Assembly: GCA_030684775.1 (NCBI GenBank)
Contig: JAUXXW010000102.1
Coordinates: 1-40,195, forward strand
DNA length: 40,195 nucleotides
DNA from: Pseudomonadota bacterium
GTDB lineage: Bacteria > Pseudomonadota > Gammaproteobacteria > Burkholderiales > Thiobacillaceae
Direction: 5' to 3'
Position 1 is the first letter of the stretch; each line of letters starts with the position of its first letter. The notes under the pieces were generated by a model. It saw only the letters and a program-made list of their open reading frames with translations, was not told where the DNA came from and searched no databases. A program made the translations under genes and the position numbers. Below, in pieces: positions 8,309 through 16,123 of this stretch.

Positions 8309-9511
8309 TCAACCGTAGTTGAGGCCCATGGACTCGCGCACGTCGCGCATGGTCTCGCGCGCCAGGTCGCGTGCCTTCTCGCAGCCGTCGGCGATGATGT
8401 TCTTCACCACGTCCGGCTCTTCCATGTAGGCGCGGGCGCGTTCCTGAATCGGCGCCAGTTCTTTCAGCATGGCGTCGATCACCGGCTGCTTGCATTCCAG
8501 GCAACCGATACCGGCGCTGCGGCAGCCCTGTTGCACCCAGGCACGTACGTCGTCGCCGGAATAAACCTGATGCAACTGCCACACCGGGCATTTTTCCGGG
8601 TCGCCCGGGTCGGTGCGACGTCCGCGCGCCGGGTCGGTGGGCATGGTGCGGATCTTCTTGCCCACCTGATCCGGTTCTTCGCGCAGGGAAATGGTGTTGT
8701 TATAGGACTTGGACATCTTCTGCCCGTCCAGGCCGGGCATTTTCGATGCCACCGTGAGCAGGGCCTCCGGCTCGGTGAGGATCATCTTGCCGCCGCCTTC
8801 CAGATAGCCGTAGAGGCGTTCCTTGTCGCCCAGCGACAGGTTCTGGGTCTCGCCCAGCATGGCGCGAGCTGAATCAAGGGCGGCATCGTCACCGGCCTGC
8901 TGGTAACGGGTGCGCAGTTCCTCATAGAGCTTGGCCTTCTTGCCACCCAGCTTCTTCACCGCCGCCTCAGCCTTTTCTTCGTAGCCCGGCTCTTTGCCGT
9001 AGAGGTGGTTGAAACGGCGCGCGATCTCACGCGAGAACTCGATGTGCGGCACCTGATCCTCGCCCACCGGCACCTGGTTGGCGCGGTAGATCAGGATGTC
9101 GGCGCTTTGCAGGAGCGGGTAGCCGAGGAAACCGTAGGTGGAGAGGTCTTTCTCGCTGAGCTTTTCCTGCTGGTCCTTGTAGGTGGGCACCCGCTCCAGC
9201 CAGCCCAACGGGGTCATCATGGACAGCAGCAAGTGCAGTTCCGCGTGTTCGATCACCTGTGACTGGATGAACAACGTGGCCTTGGACGGGTCGACCCCGG
9301 CCGCGAGCCAGTCGATCACCATCTGCCAGGTCGCCTCCTCGATGCCGCGCGGGTTGTCGTACTGCGTGGTGAGCGCATGCCAGTCGGCGACGAAGAACAG
9401 GCATTCGTATTCGTGCTGGAGTTGAATCCAGTTTTTCAGGACGCCGTGGTAGTGGCCGAGGTGCAGGCTGCCGGTAGGGCGCATGCCGGAGAGAACGCGG
9501 TCTGCGTACAT
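8309..9511 (-). CDS. trpS: Tryptophanyl-tRNA synthetase
   Basis: This class I aminoacyl-tRNA synthetase charges tRNA-Trp. The HIGH-type motif is HLGH at residues 17-20 after SGMRPTGSL, and the KMSKS motif is intact in GLDGQKMSKSYNN. At 400 aa it is longer than the 334 aa E. coli enzyme; the extra length is an insertion around residues 175-235 (GYEEKAEAAVKKLGGKKAKL onward), as in many betaproteobacterial forms. It is the last gene of the rnm-yciO-hicAB-M50-trpS run, seven bases after the protease gene. Confidence 0.96.
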   Translation of the reverse strand: MYADRVLSGMRPTGSLHLGHYHGVLKNWIQLQHEYECLFFVADWHALTTQYDNPRGIEEATWQMVIDWLAAGVDPSKATLFIQSQVIEHAELHLLLSMMTPLGWLERVPTYKDQQEKLSEKDLSTYGFLGYPLLQSADILIYRANQVPVGEDQVPHIEFSREIARRFNHLYGKEPGYEEKAEAAVKKLGGKKAKLYEELRTRYQQAGDDAALDSARAMLGETQNLSLGDKERLYGYLEGGGKMILTEPEALLTVASKMPGLDGQKMSKSYNNTISLREEPDQVGKKIRTMPTDPARGRRTDPGDPEKCPVWQLHQVYSGDDVRAWVQQGCRSAGIGCLECKQPVIDAMLKELAPIQERARAYMEEPDVVKNIIADGCEKARDLARETMRDVRESMGLNYG

Positions 9512-9518
9512 GGTTTCT

Positions 9519-10271
9519 CTAGTTGAGGACGATTTGAATGAGGGCGAGGAGTTTGATCGGATTCAGGCCGAACAGGAAAGCGGCGAGTTCGATGATGGAC
9601 TGGATCAGCGGCCAGATCAGCATGCCGAGCACGCCGAGGAACATCAGGCCAAGCAGAATGAAAATGCCGTAGGGCTCGACATGCGACAACTTGATGGCCA
9701 GCGGCGTCGGCAGCAGGCTGACGGCGATGCGGCCACCGTCCAGCGGCGGCAGGGGAATCAGGTTGAGCGCCATCAGCACCGCGTTGATGAAGATGCCGGC
9801 CGCGCCCATCAAAGCCAGCGGCATGGCGACCGGCGAGCCCGGCATGGCCAAAGCCAGCTTGATCATGCCAGCCCAGATCAAGGCCATCAGCAGATTGGCC
9901 CCCGGCCCGGCGGCGGCCACCCAGAGCATGTCCTGCTTGGGACGGTGCAGTTGATTGAAATTCACCGGCACCGGCTTGGCCCAGCCGAACAGAATGCCGG
10001 CCCCGCCCGAGAGCTTGGTGAGCAGCAGGATGGCGATCGGCACGATGATGGTGCCGACCAGGTCGATATGGCGAATCGGATTCAGGCTGATGCGCCCGAG
10101 CAGTTGCGCGGTGCGGTCGCCGAATTTCAGTGCCGCGTAGCCGTGCGCCGCTTCGTGCAGGGTGATGGCGAACAGCACCGGCAGCGCGAAGATGGAGATT
10201 TTCTGGATGAGGTTGAGTTCCACGGGGGGCTCGTAATGGTTATTGAAGTTGCCAGGTGGCGAGGAAGCCAC
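9519..10271 (-). CDS. M50 site-2-type membrane metalloprotease
   Basis: This polytopic membrane protein of about 250 aa belongs to the site-2 protease (M50B) family. The zinc motif HEAAH lies in the first transmembrane helix (VLFAITLHEAAHGYAA), and the third zinc ligand is in NLIPLPPLDGGRI near the C-terminus. About five to six hydrophobic segments are visible. These proteins have no PDZ domain and their substrates are mostly unknown. Starts are uncertain: GTG at 10271 gives the longest form; GTG at 10223 (MELNLIQKIS) matches the usual N-terminus better. The gene commonly lies between a YciO/Sua5 gene and trpS; here hicAB has been placed upstream. Confidence 0.9.
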   Translation of the reverse strand: MASSPPGNFNNHYEPPVELNLIQKISIFALPVLFAITLHEAAHGYAALKFGDRTAQLLGRISLNPIRHIDLVGTIIVPIAILLLTKLSGGAGILFGWAKPVPVNFNQLHRPKQDMLWVAAAGPGANLLMALIWAGMIKLALAMPGSPVAMPLALMGAAGIFINAVLMALNLIPLPPLDGGRIAVSLLPTPLAIKLSHVEPYGIFILLGLMFLGVLGMLIWPLIQSIIELAAFLFGLNPIKLLALIQIVLN

Positions 10272-10282
10272 GAACCGAATAC

Positions 10283-10495
10283 TCAGGCATGAACCTCAAC
10301 CAACTCGCTGTAGGAATGCGGTTGCGGAACGGCAAGCCCTTCTTCCCGGATGCCTTCCAGGTGAAACTCGATCGCCTCATGGATGAGTTCCATGACTTCA
10401 GCCTGGCTTTCCCCCACCGCGACACATCCAGGCAAATCGGGGACATACGCACCATAGCTGGACGGGCCTTGTTCGATGACAACCAGATATTTCAT
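10283..10495 (-). CDS. hicB: HicB-family antitoxin
   Basis: This 70 aa antitoxin has the partial RNase-H-like fold of HicB: MKYLVVIEQGPSSYGAYVPD, then LPGCVAVGES and a helix ending in HLEGIREEG. I chose the ATG at 10495 because GAGGAAAG lies five bases upstream; a GTG at 10507 overlapping the hicA stop would add four residues. It should bind and neutralise HicA and may repress its own operon. It has no separate DNA-binding domain at the C-terminus, so it is the short type. It follows hicA in the toxin-first order. Confidence 0.88.
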   Translation of the reverse strand: MKYLVVIEQGPSSYGAYVPDLPGCVAVGESQAEVMELIHEAIEFHLEGIREEGLAVPQPHSYSELVEVHA

Positions 10496-10503
10496 GACTT
10501 TCC

Positions 10504-10698
10504 TCACTTTTTCAGACCCGCCTGTTTCAGGGCACTACTGAGCGTTCCCGGCGGAACTTCCACATTGGCTTTACCAGCCACGGTTACCGTGCCCGGCTTG
10601 GCGGGGTGGTGGTACTGGCGATGGCTACCACGCTGCCTTACCTGAACCCAACCATCGACCACAAGCAGTTCGATGAGGTCTTTGACTTTCATGGGCAT
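10504..10698 (-). CDS. hicA: HicA-family mRNA interferase toxin
   Basis: This 64 aa double-stranded-RNA-binding-fold toxin cuts mRNA. The catalytic histidine lies in RGSHRQYHH (His26), the key motif of HicA, followed by the GTVTVAGKANVEVPPGTL strand region and a final helix LSSALKQAGLKK. Nothing suggests inactivation. The start at 10698 has GGGAG nine bases upstream; an ATG two codons later is possible. The stop overlaps the hicB region, so toxin and antitoxin are co-transcribed. The pair sits between yciO and the M50 protease gene in an otherwise conserved operon, which suggests insertion. Confidence 0.88.
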   Translation of the reverse strand: MPMKVKDLIELLVVDGWVQVRQRGSHRQYHHPAKPGTVTVAGKANVEVPPGTLSSALKQAGLKK

Positions 10699-10721
10699 AA
10701 ATATGCGCTCCCGACACTGGA

Positions 10722-11348
10722 CTATTGCAACCCAAGACGCGCGACATCGCCGGTACCCTGGCGAATCAGTTCCGGCACCGGGCCGGAGAGGTCGATCACC
10801 GTGGTGGGTTCAATACCGCAATAGCCGCAGGTCAGAATTACCTCCACCCGGTTATCCAGACAGTCGATGATGTCGTCCGGGTCATTGAGCGGGTATTCGT
10901 GGCCGGGCAGTTGCAGGGTCATCGACAGAATGGGTTCGTTCAGTTCTTCCAGCAGCGCGGCGATGACCTTGTGGTCGGGCACACGCAGGCCGATGGTGCT
11001 GCGCTTGGGGTGCAGCAGCCGGCGCGGCACTTCACGGGTCGCTTCCAGAATGAACGTATAGCCCCCTGGTGTGGCGGCCTTGAGGAAGCGGTACTGACTG
11101 TTGTCCACCCGCGCATAGCGGGCGATTTCCGAGAGATCGCGGCAGATCAGGGTGAAGTGGTGTTTCTCGTCGACCTCACGGATCTGGCGGATGGCGGCCA
11201 TGCCGTCCTTGTTGCCGATCATGCAGCCGATGGCGTAGCAGGAATCGGTGGGATAGACCATCACGCCGCCCTGGCGCAGGAGCTTTACCGCTTCGCTCAG
11301 ATAGCGTGGTTGCGGATTGTCGGGGTGAATATCGAGAACGCGCGCCAT
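10722..11348 (-). CDS. yciO: Sua5/YciO/YrdC-family protein, YciO type
   Basis: This 208 aa protein has the YrdC fold that binds double-stranded RNA or tRNA and nucleotides. Visible family segments are QGGVMVYPTDSCYAIGC near the N-terminus and TPGGYTFILEATREVPRR in the middle. It lacks the extra C-terminal Sua5 domain, and its length fits YciO better than TsaC. Whether YciO acts in threonylcarbamoyl-tRNA synthesis is unsettled. The ATG at 11348 (MARVLDIHPDNPQ) was chosen for family fit and the upstream GGGAGGC; it starts two bases after the rnm stop. Confidence 0.9.
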   Translation of the reverse strand: MARVLDIHPDNPQPRYLSEAVKLLRQGGVMVYPTDSCYAIGCMIGNKDGMAAIRQIREVDEKHHFTLICRDLSEIARYARVDNSQYRFLKAATPGGYTFILEATREVPRRLLHPKRSTIGLRVPDHKVIAALLEELNEPILSMTLQLPGHEYPLNDPDDIIDCLDNRVEVILTCGYCGIEPTTVIDLSGPVPELIRQGTGDVARLGLQ

Positions 11349-11350
11349 GT

Positions 11351-12181
11351 CTACCATGCCTCCCACACCGGTCGGCAACGCAGCGGCAGCGGCAGCAGCC
11401 GGCCCAGTTCGCGGCCGCCTTCGCCGGGAGCGTGGAAGTCGGACCCGACCGAAGCGAGAAAATCGAACTCCACCGCCAGATCGGCATAGGCCGGCATCTG
11501 ATCGGCGGCATGACTGCCGGTAACCACTTCGATGGCATCGCCGCCGAGTTCCTTGAATTCTTTCAGGAAGTCGCGCATTCGCTCGCGGCCGAAGTGGTAA
11601 CGGCCGGGATGCGCCAGCACGGACTGGCCACCGGCCGCGCGTATCCAGGCAAGCGCATCGGCGAGACTGGCCCAGTCGTGGTGTACATAACCGGGTTTTC
11701 CCTTGACCAGATACTTCTTGAACACGGTTTTCACATCTTTCACCACGCCGCTTGCCACCAGGAAACGAGCAAAGTGAGTGCGGCCGATCAAATCCTTGTT
11801 GCCGGCAAAGGCATAAGCCCCTTCCAGGGCGCCGGCAATCCCCAAACGCGCCAGATCATCCGCCATTCGCTCCGCCCGCGCGGCGCGGCCGGCACGATTC
11901 CGGTAAAGGCCGTCGGCCAGGAGTTCGGCGCCGGGATCGACGCGCAGGCCGACAATATGCACGGTGGAGTTGCGCCAGGTAATCGAGACTTCCACGCCGG
12001 CCACCACCTCGATGTCATGCGCTTCCGCCGTGGCGCGCGCCTCGGCCAGGCCACGCAAGTCGTCGTGATCGGTCAACGCCAGAAAGTTCACCCCCTGTTC
12101 CGCTGCGCGCCGTACCAGTTCACCGGGCGAAAGTACGCCATCGGAAGCGGTGGAATGACTGTGGAGATCGTAGACCGGCAT
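11351..12181 (-). CDS. rnm: PHP-domain phosphatase/exoribonuclease, RNase AM (YciV/TrpH) family
   Basis: This 276 aa metal-dependent hydrolase has the PHP domain: DLHSHSTASDG at the N-terminus, LALTDHDDLRG, AGVEVSI, the histidine pair in LAHPGRYHF, and GSDFHAPG near the C-terminus. E. coli YciV removes 5' mononucleotides from short RNAs and hydrolyses 3',5'-nucleotide bisphosphates. I chose the ATG at 12181 (MPVYDLHSH) because longer starts add a non-conserved tail. It is divergent from yciB, with a 96-base shared intergenic region. Confidence 0.9.
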   Translation of the reverse strand: MPVYDLHSHSTASDGVLSPGELVRRAAEQGVNFLALTDHDDLRGLAEARATAEAHDIEVVAGVEVSITWRNSTVHIVGLRVDPGAELLADGLYRNRAGRAARAERMADDLARLGIAGALEGAYAFAGNKDLIGRTHFARFLVASGVVKDVKTVFKKYLVKGKPGYVHHDWASLADALAWIRAAGGQSVLAHPGRYHFGRERMRDFLKEFKELGGDAIEVVTGSHAADQMPAYADLAVEFDFLASVGSDFHAPGEGGRELGRLLPLPLRCRPVWEAW

Positions 12182-12277
12182 ACTGACTTGGGACACTCTT
12201 ACTTGTGACGCGGCCGGCAATCATAGCAAAATGCCCGCCGCCCTCCCCCTTCGCCTTCCTACCCGACCCCGCCCCCC

Positions 12278-12883
12278 GTGAAGATTCTCTTCGATCTGTT
12301 TCCCATCATCCTGTTTTTCGCCGCCTACCAAGTGGGCGAAAAGAACCCCGAAAGCGCCACCGCCTGGCTGGCCGCGCTCGGCATCATCCTCGACGGCGGC
12401 GCCAAGCCAGGCGTATTCCTGGCCACGCTGGTCGCCATCGTCGCCAGTTTCGGCCAGATTGCCTGGGTGTGGCTGCGCCACCGCAAGGTGGAAACCATGT
12501 TGTGGGTATCGCTGGTGCTGATCGTGGTTTTCGGCGGCGCCACCCTGTTCCTGCATGACGAAACCTTCATCAAGTGGAAGCCGACCGTGCTTTATTGGAT
12601 CTTCGCGCTCTCTTTGGGGCTGGCGCCGATCCTGTTCGAACGCAACCTGATCCGCCTGATGATGGAAAAGAACGTGTCGCTGCCCGACGCGGTCTGGACC
12701 CGGCTCAACTTCGGCTGGGTCGGCTTCTTCACGCTGATGGGCATCGCCAACCTGTGGGTGGCGATGCACTACTCCACCGATGCCTGGGTGAACTTCAAGA
12801 TGTTCGGCTCGCTGGGGCTGATGCTGCTGTTCATCATCGGCCAGACCCTGTATCTGTCACGGCATATCAAGGAAGAGGAATGA
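12278..12883 (+). CDS. yciB: Inner-membrane septation protein YciB (IspZ family)
   Basis: This 201 aa inner-membrane protein has about five to six transmembrane helices. The N-terminus [17 protein letters not shown] and the segment [16 protein letters not shown] are diagnostic of the YciB/IspZ family, which in E. coli affects cell envelope integrity and division. It starts with GTG; no strong ribosome site is present in the pyrimidine-rich leader. Its stop overlaps the start of yciI by four bases. Confidence 0.95.
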   Translation: MKILFDLFPIILFFAAYQVGEKNPESATAWLAALGIILDGGAKPGVFLATLVAIVASFGQIAWVWLRHRKVETMLWVSLVLIVVFGGATLFLHDETFIKWKPTVLYWIFALSLGLAPILFERNLIRLMMEKNVSLPDAVWTRLNFGWVGFFTLMGIANLWVAMHYSTDAWVNFKMFGSLGLMLLFIIGQTLYLSRHIKEEE

Positions 12884-13185
12884 ATCTGTTCTACGCAATC
12901 GTCGCCGAGGATGTTCCGGACAGCCTGGACAAACGTCTCGCCGCTCGCCCGGACCATCTCGCGCGACTCAATCAGCTCAAGGATGACGGCCGTCTGTTGC
13001 TGGCCGGCCCGTTTCCGGCCATCGACAGTCCCGACCCCGGCCCGGCCGGCTTCAGCGGCAGCCTGATCGTCGCCGCCTTCGACGGCCTGGAAGCCGCGCA
13101 AGCCTGGGCCGCCGCCGACCCCTACGTGGCCGCCGGCGTTTATGCCCAAGTCAGCGTCAAACCATTCAAGAAGGTGTTGCCATGA
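12880..13185 (+). CDS. yciI: YciI-family protein
   Basis: This 101 aa protein of the ferredoxin-like dimeric alpha/beta-barrel fold begins [15 protein letters not shown]. It shows [20 protein letters not shown], where the histidine is conserved in the family, then [12 protein letters not shown] and [20 protein letters not shown]. The biochemical role is unknown; related proteins were proposed to be small dehydrochlorinase-like enzymes. The ATG overlaps the yciB stop and is preceded by GGAAGAGGA, so it is co-translated with yciB. bolA follows after ten bases. Confidence 0.9.
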   Translation: MNLFYAIVAEDVPDSLDKRLAARPDHLARLNQLKDDGRLLLAGPFPAIDSPDPGPAGFSGSLIVAAFDGLEAAQAWAAADPYVAAGVYAQVSVKPFKKVLP

Positions 13186-13195
13186 GGCTACTTAA

Positions 13196-13462
13196 ATGAG
13201 CGATACGATCAGCGAAATGAAACAACGCCTGGCCGTGCTGGTGCCCGAGCACATCGAAATCGTCGACGAATCCGCGCTGCACGCGGGCCATGCCGGCGCC
13301 AGATCGGGTGGCGGCCATTATCAACTCACCCTGATTGCCGCCGCCTTCACGGGACAAAACAGCATGGCTCGCCATCGCGCCATCTACCAGGCTCTGGGTG
13401 ACCTGATGACCACCCGTATTCATGCGCTTTCCATCACCGCCCTGGCACCCGGCGAACTTTAG
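13196..13462 (+). CDS. bolA: BolA-family protein
   Basis: This 88 aa protein belongs to the BolA/IbaG family, which partners monothiol glutaredoxins in iron-sulphur or redox handling. Visible features are IEIVDESALHAGH near the start, GGGHYQLTLIAAAF, and SMARHRAIYQALGDLM with the conserved RHR segment. The GHY histidine and the invariant His in ARHR are possible cluster ligands. It lies ten bases after yciI and upstream of the parvulin gene, an order common in betaproteobacteria. Confidence 0.93.
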   Translation: MSDTISEMKQRLAVLVPEHIEIVDESALHAGHAGARSGGGHYQLTLIAAAFTGQNSMARHRAIYQALGDLMTTRIHALSITALAPGEL

Positions 13463-13523
13463 CCCGCGGAACTTGCACGCAAGCTCGCACTCCGACACGA
13501 CCACACCAACCCCTGGGGAACCC

Positions 13524-14324
13524 ATGAAAAACGCTCGACTGCTCTCTTTCTTGATTGCTTGCTGCGCACTTCCGGTGCAAGCGGCGGCCGCACCCGACGC
13601 CGCCGACAAGCCGCTGGCCGTGGTCAACGGCGAGGCCGTTCCCGGTCTGTACGCCAGCTTCATCCGGCAAAACCGCGTCAAGCGCAACATGCCGCCCGAG
13701 TCGCTGACCGATGACGCGATCAAGGAAGGCGCGGTGACCGCCACACTGCTCGCTCAGGAAGCGGTGAAGAAGGGCCTGGACAAGAATCCCACCGTGGCGG
13801 CCGCCCTGGAGTTCCAGAAGATGGAACTGCTCGGCCGCGCGGCGCTGGAGGATTACCTGCGCGCCCACCCGATCACGGACGAGACGGTCAAGGCGGAGTA
13901 CGAAAATGCCAAAGAAAAAGCGGGTGAAACCGAATACCGCGCGCGCCATATCCTGGTGAACAGCGAAAAAGAAGCCAAGGAAATGCTTGCCAAGCTGAAT
14001 GCGCGCAAGAAAGCCAAGTTCGAGGATCTGGCCAAGAAATACTCCAAGGACACTTCTGCCGGCAACGGTGGCGATCTGGGATGGGTGCTGCCGGCCAATC
14101 TGGTCCCGGAATTCGCCCAGACGATGGTCGACCTCAAGAAAGGCGAGATCACCAAGAACCCGGTGCAAACCCGCTTCGGCTGGCACGTCATCCGGCTGGA
14201 AGAAACCCGCAAACTGGACTTCCCCGACTACGAAAAAATCAAGAACCGCATCGCTGGCCAGCTCCAGCAACAACAGATCGGCAAACTGGTGCGGGAACTG
14301 GCCGCCACCGCCAAGATCGAGTAG
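13524..14324 (+). CDS. Periplasmic parvulin-type peptidyl-prolyl isomerase
   Basis: This 266 aa secreted foldase has a signal peptide (residues 1-22, cleavage near QAAAAP). A SurA/PpiC-like N-terminal helical domain follows, then a parvulin domain at about residues 130-225 (YRARHILVNSEKEAKEMLA, GGDLGWVLPANLVPEFA, FGWHVIRLEETRK). It catalyses prolyl isomerisation in the periplasm and probably assists outer-membrane protein folding. It lies 61 bases after bolA and ends before a palindromic repeat that separates it from the convergent co-chaperone gene. Confidence 0.93.
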   Translation: MKNARLLSFLIACCALPVQAAAAPDAADKPLAVVNGEAVPGLYASFIRQNRVKRNMPPESLTDDAIKEGAVTATLLAQEAVKKGLDKNPTVAAALEFQKMELLGRAALEDYLRAHPITDETVKAEYENAKEKAGETEYRARHILVNSEKEAKEMLAKLNARKKAKFEDLAKKYSKDTSAGNGGDLGWVLPANLVPEFAQTMVDLKKGEITKNPVQTRFGWHVIRLEETRKLDFPDYEKIKNRIAGQLQQQQIGKLVRELAATAKIE

Positions 14325-14330
14325 TCGCAG

Positions 14331-14362
14331 GTCGGGTTAGGCGCGGGGCGCCGTAACCCGAC
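14331..14362. terminator. GTCGGGTTA palindrome between convergent genes
   Basis: Perfect arms GTCGGGTTA and TAACCCGAC enclose GC-rich inner pairs. The hairpin lies seven bases after the parvulin stop and four bases before the stop of the convergent co-chaperone gene, so it could stop transcription from both sides. There is no T-run. The sequence resembles a common intergenic repeat family. Confidence 0.55.
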
Positions 14363-14365
14363 GCC

Positions 14366-15274
14366 TCATTCCTTCGGAAAATCCGGCCTCGGATCGAAGT
14401 CAGCCATCTTGGCAAGCTGCTCATAGAGCGCCCGCTCCGCTTCGCTCAATGTTGCGGGCAACACAACCTGCAACTGCACATAGAAATCCCCCGCCCCACC
14501 GCTAACCGGCATACCACGCCCGGACAGACGCAACTTCTGTCCACTACGTGTACCGACCGGCACTTTCACCCGCACGTTGCCGTTCAGCGTCGGCACGGTG
14601 ATGGCGGTGCCCAGCGCGGCTTCCCAAGGCGCAATCGGCGTATCCAGGTAGATGTCCTTGTTCTCCAGGCGATACCGCGCATTGGGCGCGATCTGGATCA
14701 CCAGATAGAGATCGCCCGCCGCGCCGCCATAAGGTGAGCGCTGCCCCTTGCCGGGGACACGCAGGCGCTTGCCCGACAAGGCGCCCGCCGGCACGCGCAA
14801 CTTCACATCGCGAGTGCCATCCCGCGCGGACAGGCTCAAATGCTTTTCCACACCGTGGTAGGCCTCTTCCAGAGTCAGCGTGAGGCTGGCTTCAACGTCC
14901 TGCCCGGCCGGCGCCGCGCCGCCGCCATGGAAACCATGACGACGACCGGCTCCAGCCTGTTGGCGTCCACCGAACAGTTGCGAGAACAGATCGGAAAAAT
15001 CCCCTCCATCCGCACCGCCCGCCCAACCCGGCGGTGGACGGAAGTCCTGGCCGGGCCGGTAGGAGGTGCCAAGCTGGTCGTAAGCGGCACGTTTTTCCGC
15101 ATCGCTCAGCACCTCGTTGGCCTCGTTGACTTCCTTGAATTTCTCCTCGGCGCCCACTTCCTTGGAAACATCAGGGTGGTATTTGCGCGCCATGCGCCGA
15201 TAGGCTTTTTTGATCTCTTCTTTGCTGGCATCTCGCGCCACGCCGAGTATCTGGTAGTAATCCTTGTATTTCAT
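14366..15274 (-). CDS. cbpA: DnaJ C-terminal-domain co-chaperone, CbpA type
   Basis: This 302 aa co-chaperone stimulates DnaK ATPase. The J domain is at residues 1-70 with KYHPD near 31-35. A Gly-rich linker follows (about 85-130), then two beta-barrel substrate domains ([16 protein letters not shown] onward). No zinc-finger CXXCXGXG repeats are present, which separates it from DnaJ itself. I chose the ATG at 15274 ([12 protein letters not shown]) because the longer frame adds a non-family tail. No strong ribosome site is visible. It is divergent from hfq. Confidence 0.92.
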   Translation of the reverse strand: MKYKDYYQILGVARDASKEEIKKAYRRMARKYHPDVSKEVGAEEKFKEVNEANEVLSDAEKRAAYDQLGTSYRPGQDFRPPPGWAGGADGGDFSDLFSQLFGGRQQAGAGRRHGFHGGGAAPAGQDVEASLTLTLEEAYHGVEKHLSLSARDGTRDVKLRVPAGALSGKRLRVPGKGQRSPYGGAAGDLYLVIQIAPNARYRLENKDIYLDTPIAPWEAALGTAITVPTLNGNVRVKVPVGTRSGQKLRLSGRGMPVSGGAGDFYVQLQVVLPATLSEAERALYEQLAKMADFDPRPDFPKE

Positions 15275-15359
15275 AGAGGTAGTAATGGAGTTTTCCTGCA
15301 CGTAGATGGGGAAGTCTTGTCGGCCTTGAAAGCCGGTGCGAAGTGCTTTCACGCGCGCA

Positions 15360-15368
15360 TGCTATGAT
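15360..15368 (+). promoter_or_regulatory. Extended -10 promoter candidate for hfq
   Basis: TGCTATGAT reads as an extended -10 (TG-N-TATGAT), 33 bases upstream of the hfq ATG. No good -35 lies at the expected distance, which is tolerable for extended -10 promoters. It is a motif match only. Confidence 0.4.
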
Positions 15369-15400
15369 GCGCCGTCAAAATTCACTCCAGCGAAATTACC

Positions 15401-15655
15401 ATGAGCGAGCGCCAGAATCTTCAAGACGTTTTCCTCAACACCCTGCGCAAAGAGCACGTGCATTGCTCGGTGTTTCTGGTCAACGGCATCAAATTGGTCG
15501 GCAAGATCGAATCGTTCGACCAGTACATGGTCTTGTTGCGCGGTAACGATCAGGCGGTGCAGGCGATCTTCAAGCATGCGATCTCCACCGTTTCACCGGC
15601 CAAACAGATCGACCTCCCCACGCTGAAAGGCGCCGAAAAACCGGCTGACGAATAA
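15401..15655 (+). CDS. hfq: RNA chaperone Hfq
   Basis: This 84 aa Sm-like hexameric RNA chaperone pairs small RNAs with mRNAs. Sm1 contains [20 protein letters not shown] and Sm2 is [12 protein letters not shown] (family consensus YKHAI). The proximal-face Gln in NLQDVFLN and FDQYMVLL are conserved. The usual hfq neighbours hflX and miaA/der are absent, so this may be a second copy or a relocated gene. It has no strong ribosome site and is divergent from the co-chaperone gene. Confidence 0.93.
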   Translation: MSERQNLQDVFLNTLRKEHVHCSVFLVNGIKLVGKIESFDQYMVLLRGNDQAVQAIFKHAISTVSPAKQIDLPTLKGAEKPADE

Positions 15656-15658
15656 TCC

Positions 15659-15679
15659 AGGCGGCCCACAGCCGCCTTT
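15659..15679 (+). terminator. Hairpin after hfq
   Basis: AGGCGGC and GCCGCCT arms (7 base pairs) with a five-base loop are followed by two further T. The hairpin begins four bases after the hfq stop codon. The T-run is short, so termination may be partial. It also lies next to the end of the convergent ModE-like gene. Confidence 0.5.
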
Positions 15680-15683
15680 CGCA

Positions 15684-16025
15684 TCATGTTTCAAACAGTT
15701 TCATCAGGTCCGCCGCCTCGGCCGTGACCAGCGACTTCACGCTCGCTTCCAGTTCGCGATAACGCTCAAGCAACACAATCCCTTGCATGGTGAGCTTGGC
15801 TCCCCCACCCCTTACTCCACCGGTGGCGGTTTCAACCAGTGGCACTGGGCAATTCCGGTTGAGTGAATCCAGCATATCCCAGGCGCGGCGATAGGAAATA
15901 TGCAATTTCCGAGCGGCGCCGGATAGCGAACCCGTGCTGTGAATGGCTTCCAGCAGGCGGATTTTTCCCGGTCCGAGATTCAGCGGAGCGGGAAACAGAA
16001 TGTGAACTATCGGTTGTGCGTTCAT
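15684..16025 (-). CDS. ModE N-terminal-type winged-helix regulator
   Basis: This 113 aa protein matches the DNA-binding domain of ModE-type regulators: KIRLLEAIHSTGSLSGAARK, SYRRAWDMLDSLNR and GGGAKLTMQGIVLLERYREL. It lacks the molybdate-binding MOP domains, so it would not sense molybdate in the classic way. It lies just downstream of napB, and nitrate reductase needs molybdenum, so a role in molybdenum or nap control is likely but unproven. Its ATG at 16025 directly follows the T-run of the nap terminator, and no ribosome site is visible. Confidence 0.8.
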   Translation of the reverse strand: MNAQPIVHILFPAPLNLGPGKIRLLEAIHSTGSLSGAARKLHISYRRAWDMLDSLNRNCPVPLVETATGGVRGGGAKLTMQGIVLLERYRELEASVKSLVTAEAADLMKLFET

Positions 16026-16053
16026 AAAAAAGCCGGCCTTTGCGAGGCCGGCT
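16026..16053 (-). terminator. Rho-independent terminator of the nap operon
   Basis: On the minus strand a 9-base-pair stem (AGCCGGCCT with AGGCCGGCT, five-base loop) is followed by a run of six T. This is the best terminator in the window. It follows napB by about 70 bases. The T-run ends at the base before the ATG of the ModE-like gene. Confidence 0.85.
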
Positions 16054-16123
16054 ATTTTACCCGTAGCCACCACGCCACCCGCTAACGGGTGGAGGCGGCG
16101 AGGATGGACGCAACGGTAGGCGG

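Noticed and set aside
8115-8318. Small plus-strand open frame of 67 codons in the gap before trpS
   Set aside because: No ribosome site, no family-like sequence, and it overlaps the trpS 3' end on the other strand.
14331-14362. GTCGGGTTA palindrome as a phage or integron attachment site
   Set aside because: No integrase or flanking direct repeats are present; the element better fits an intergenic repeat or terminator.
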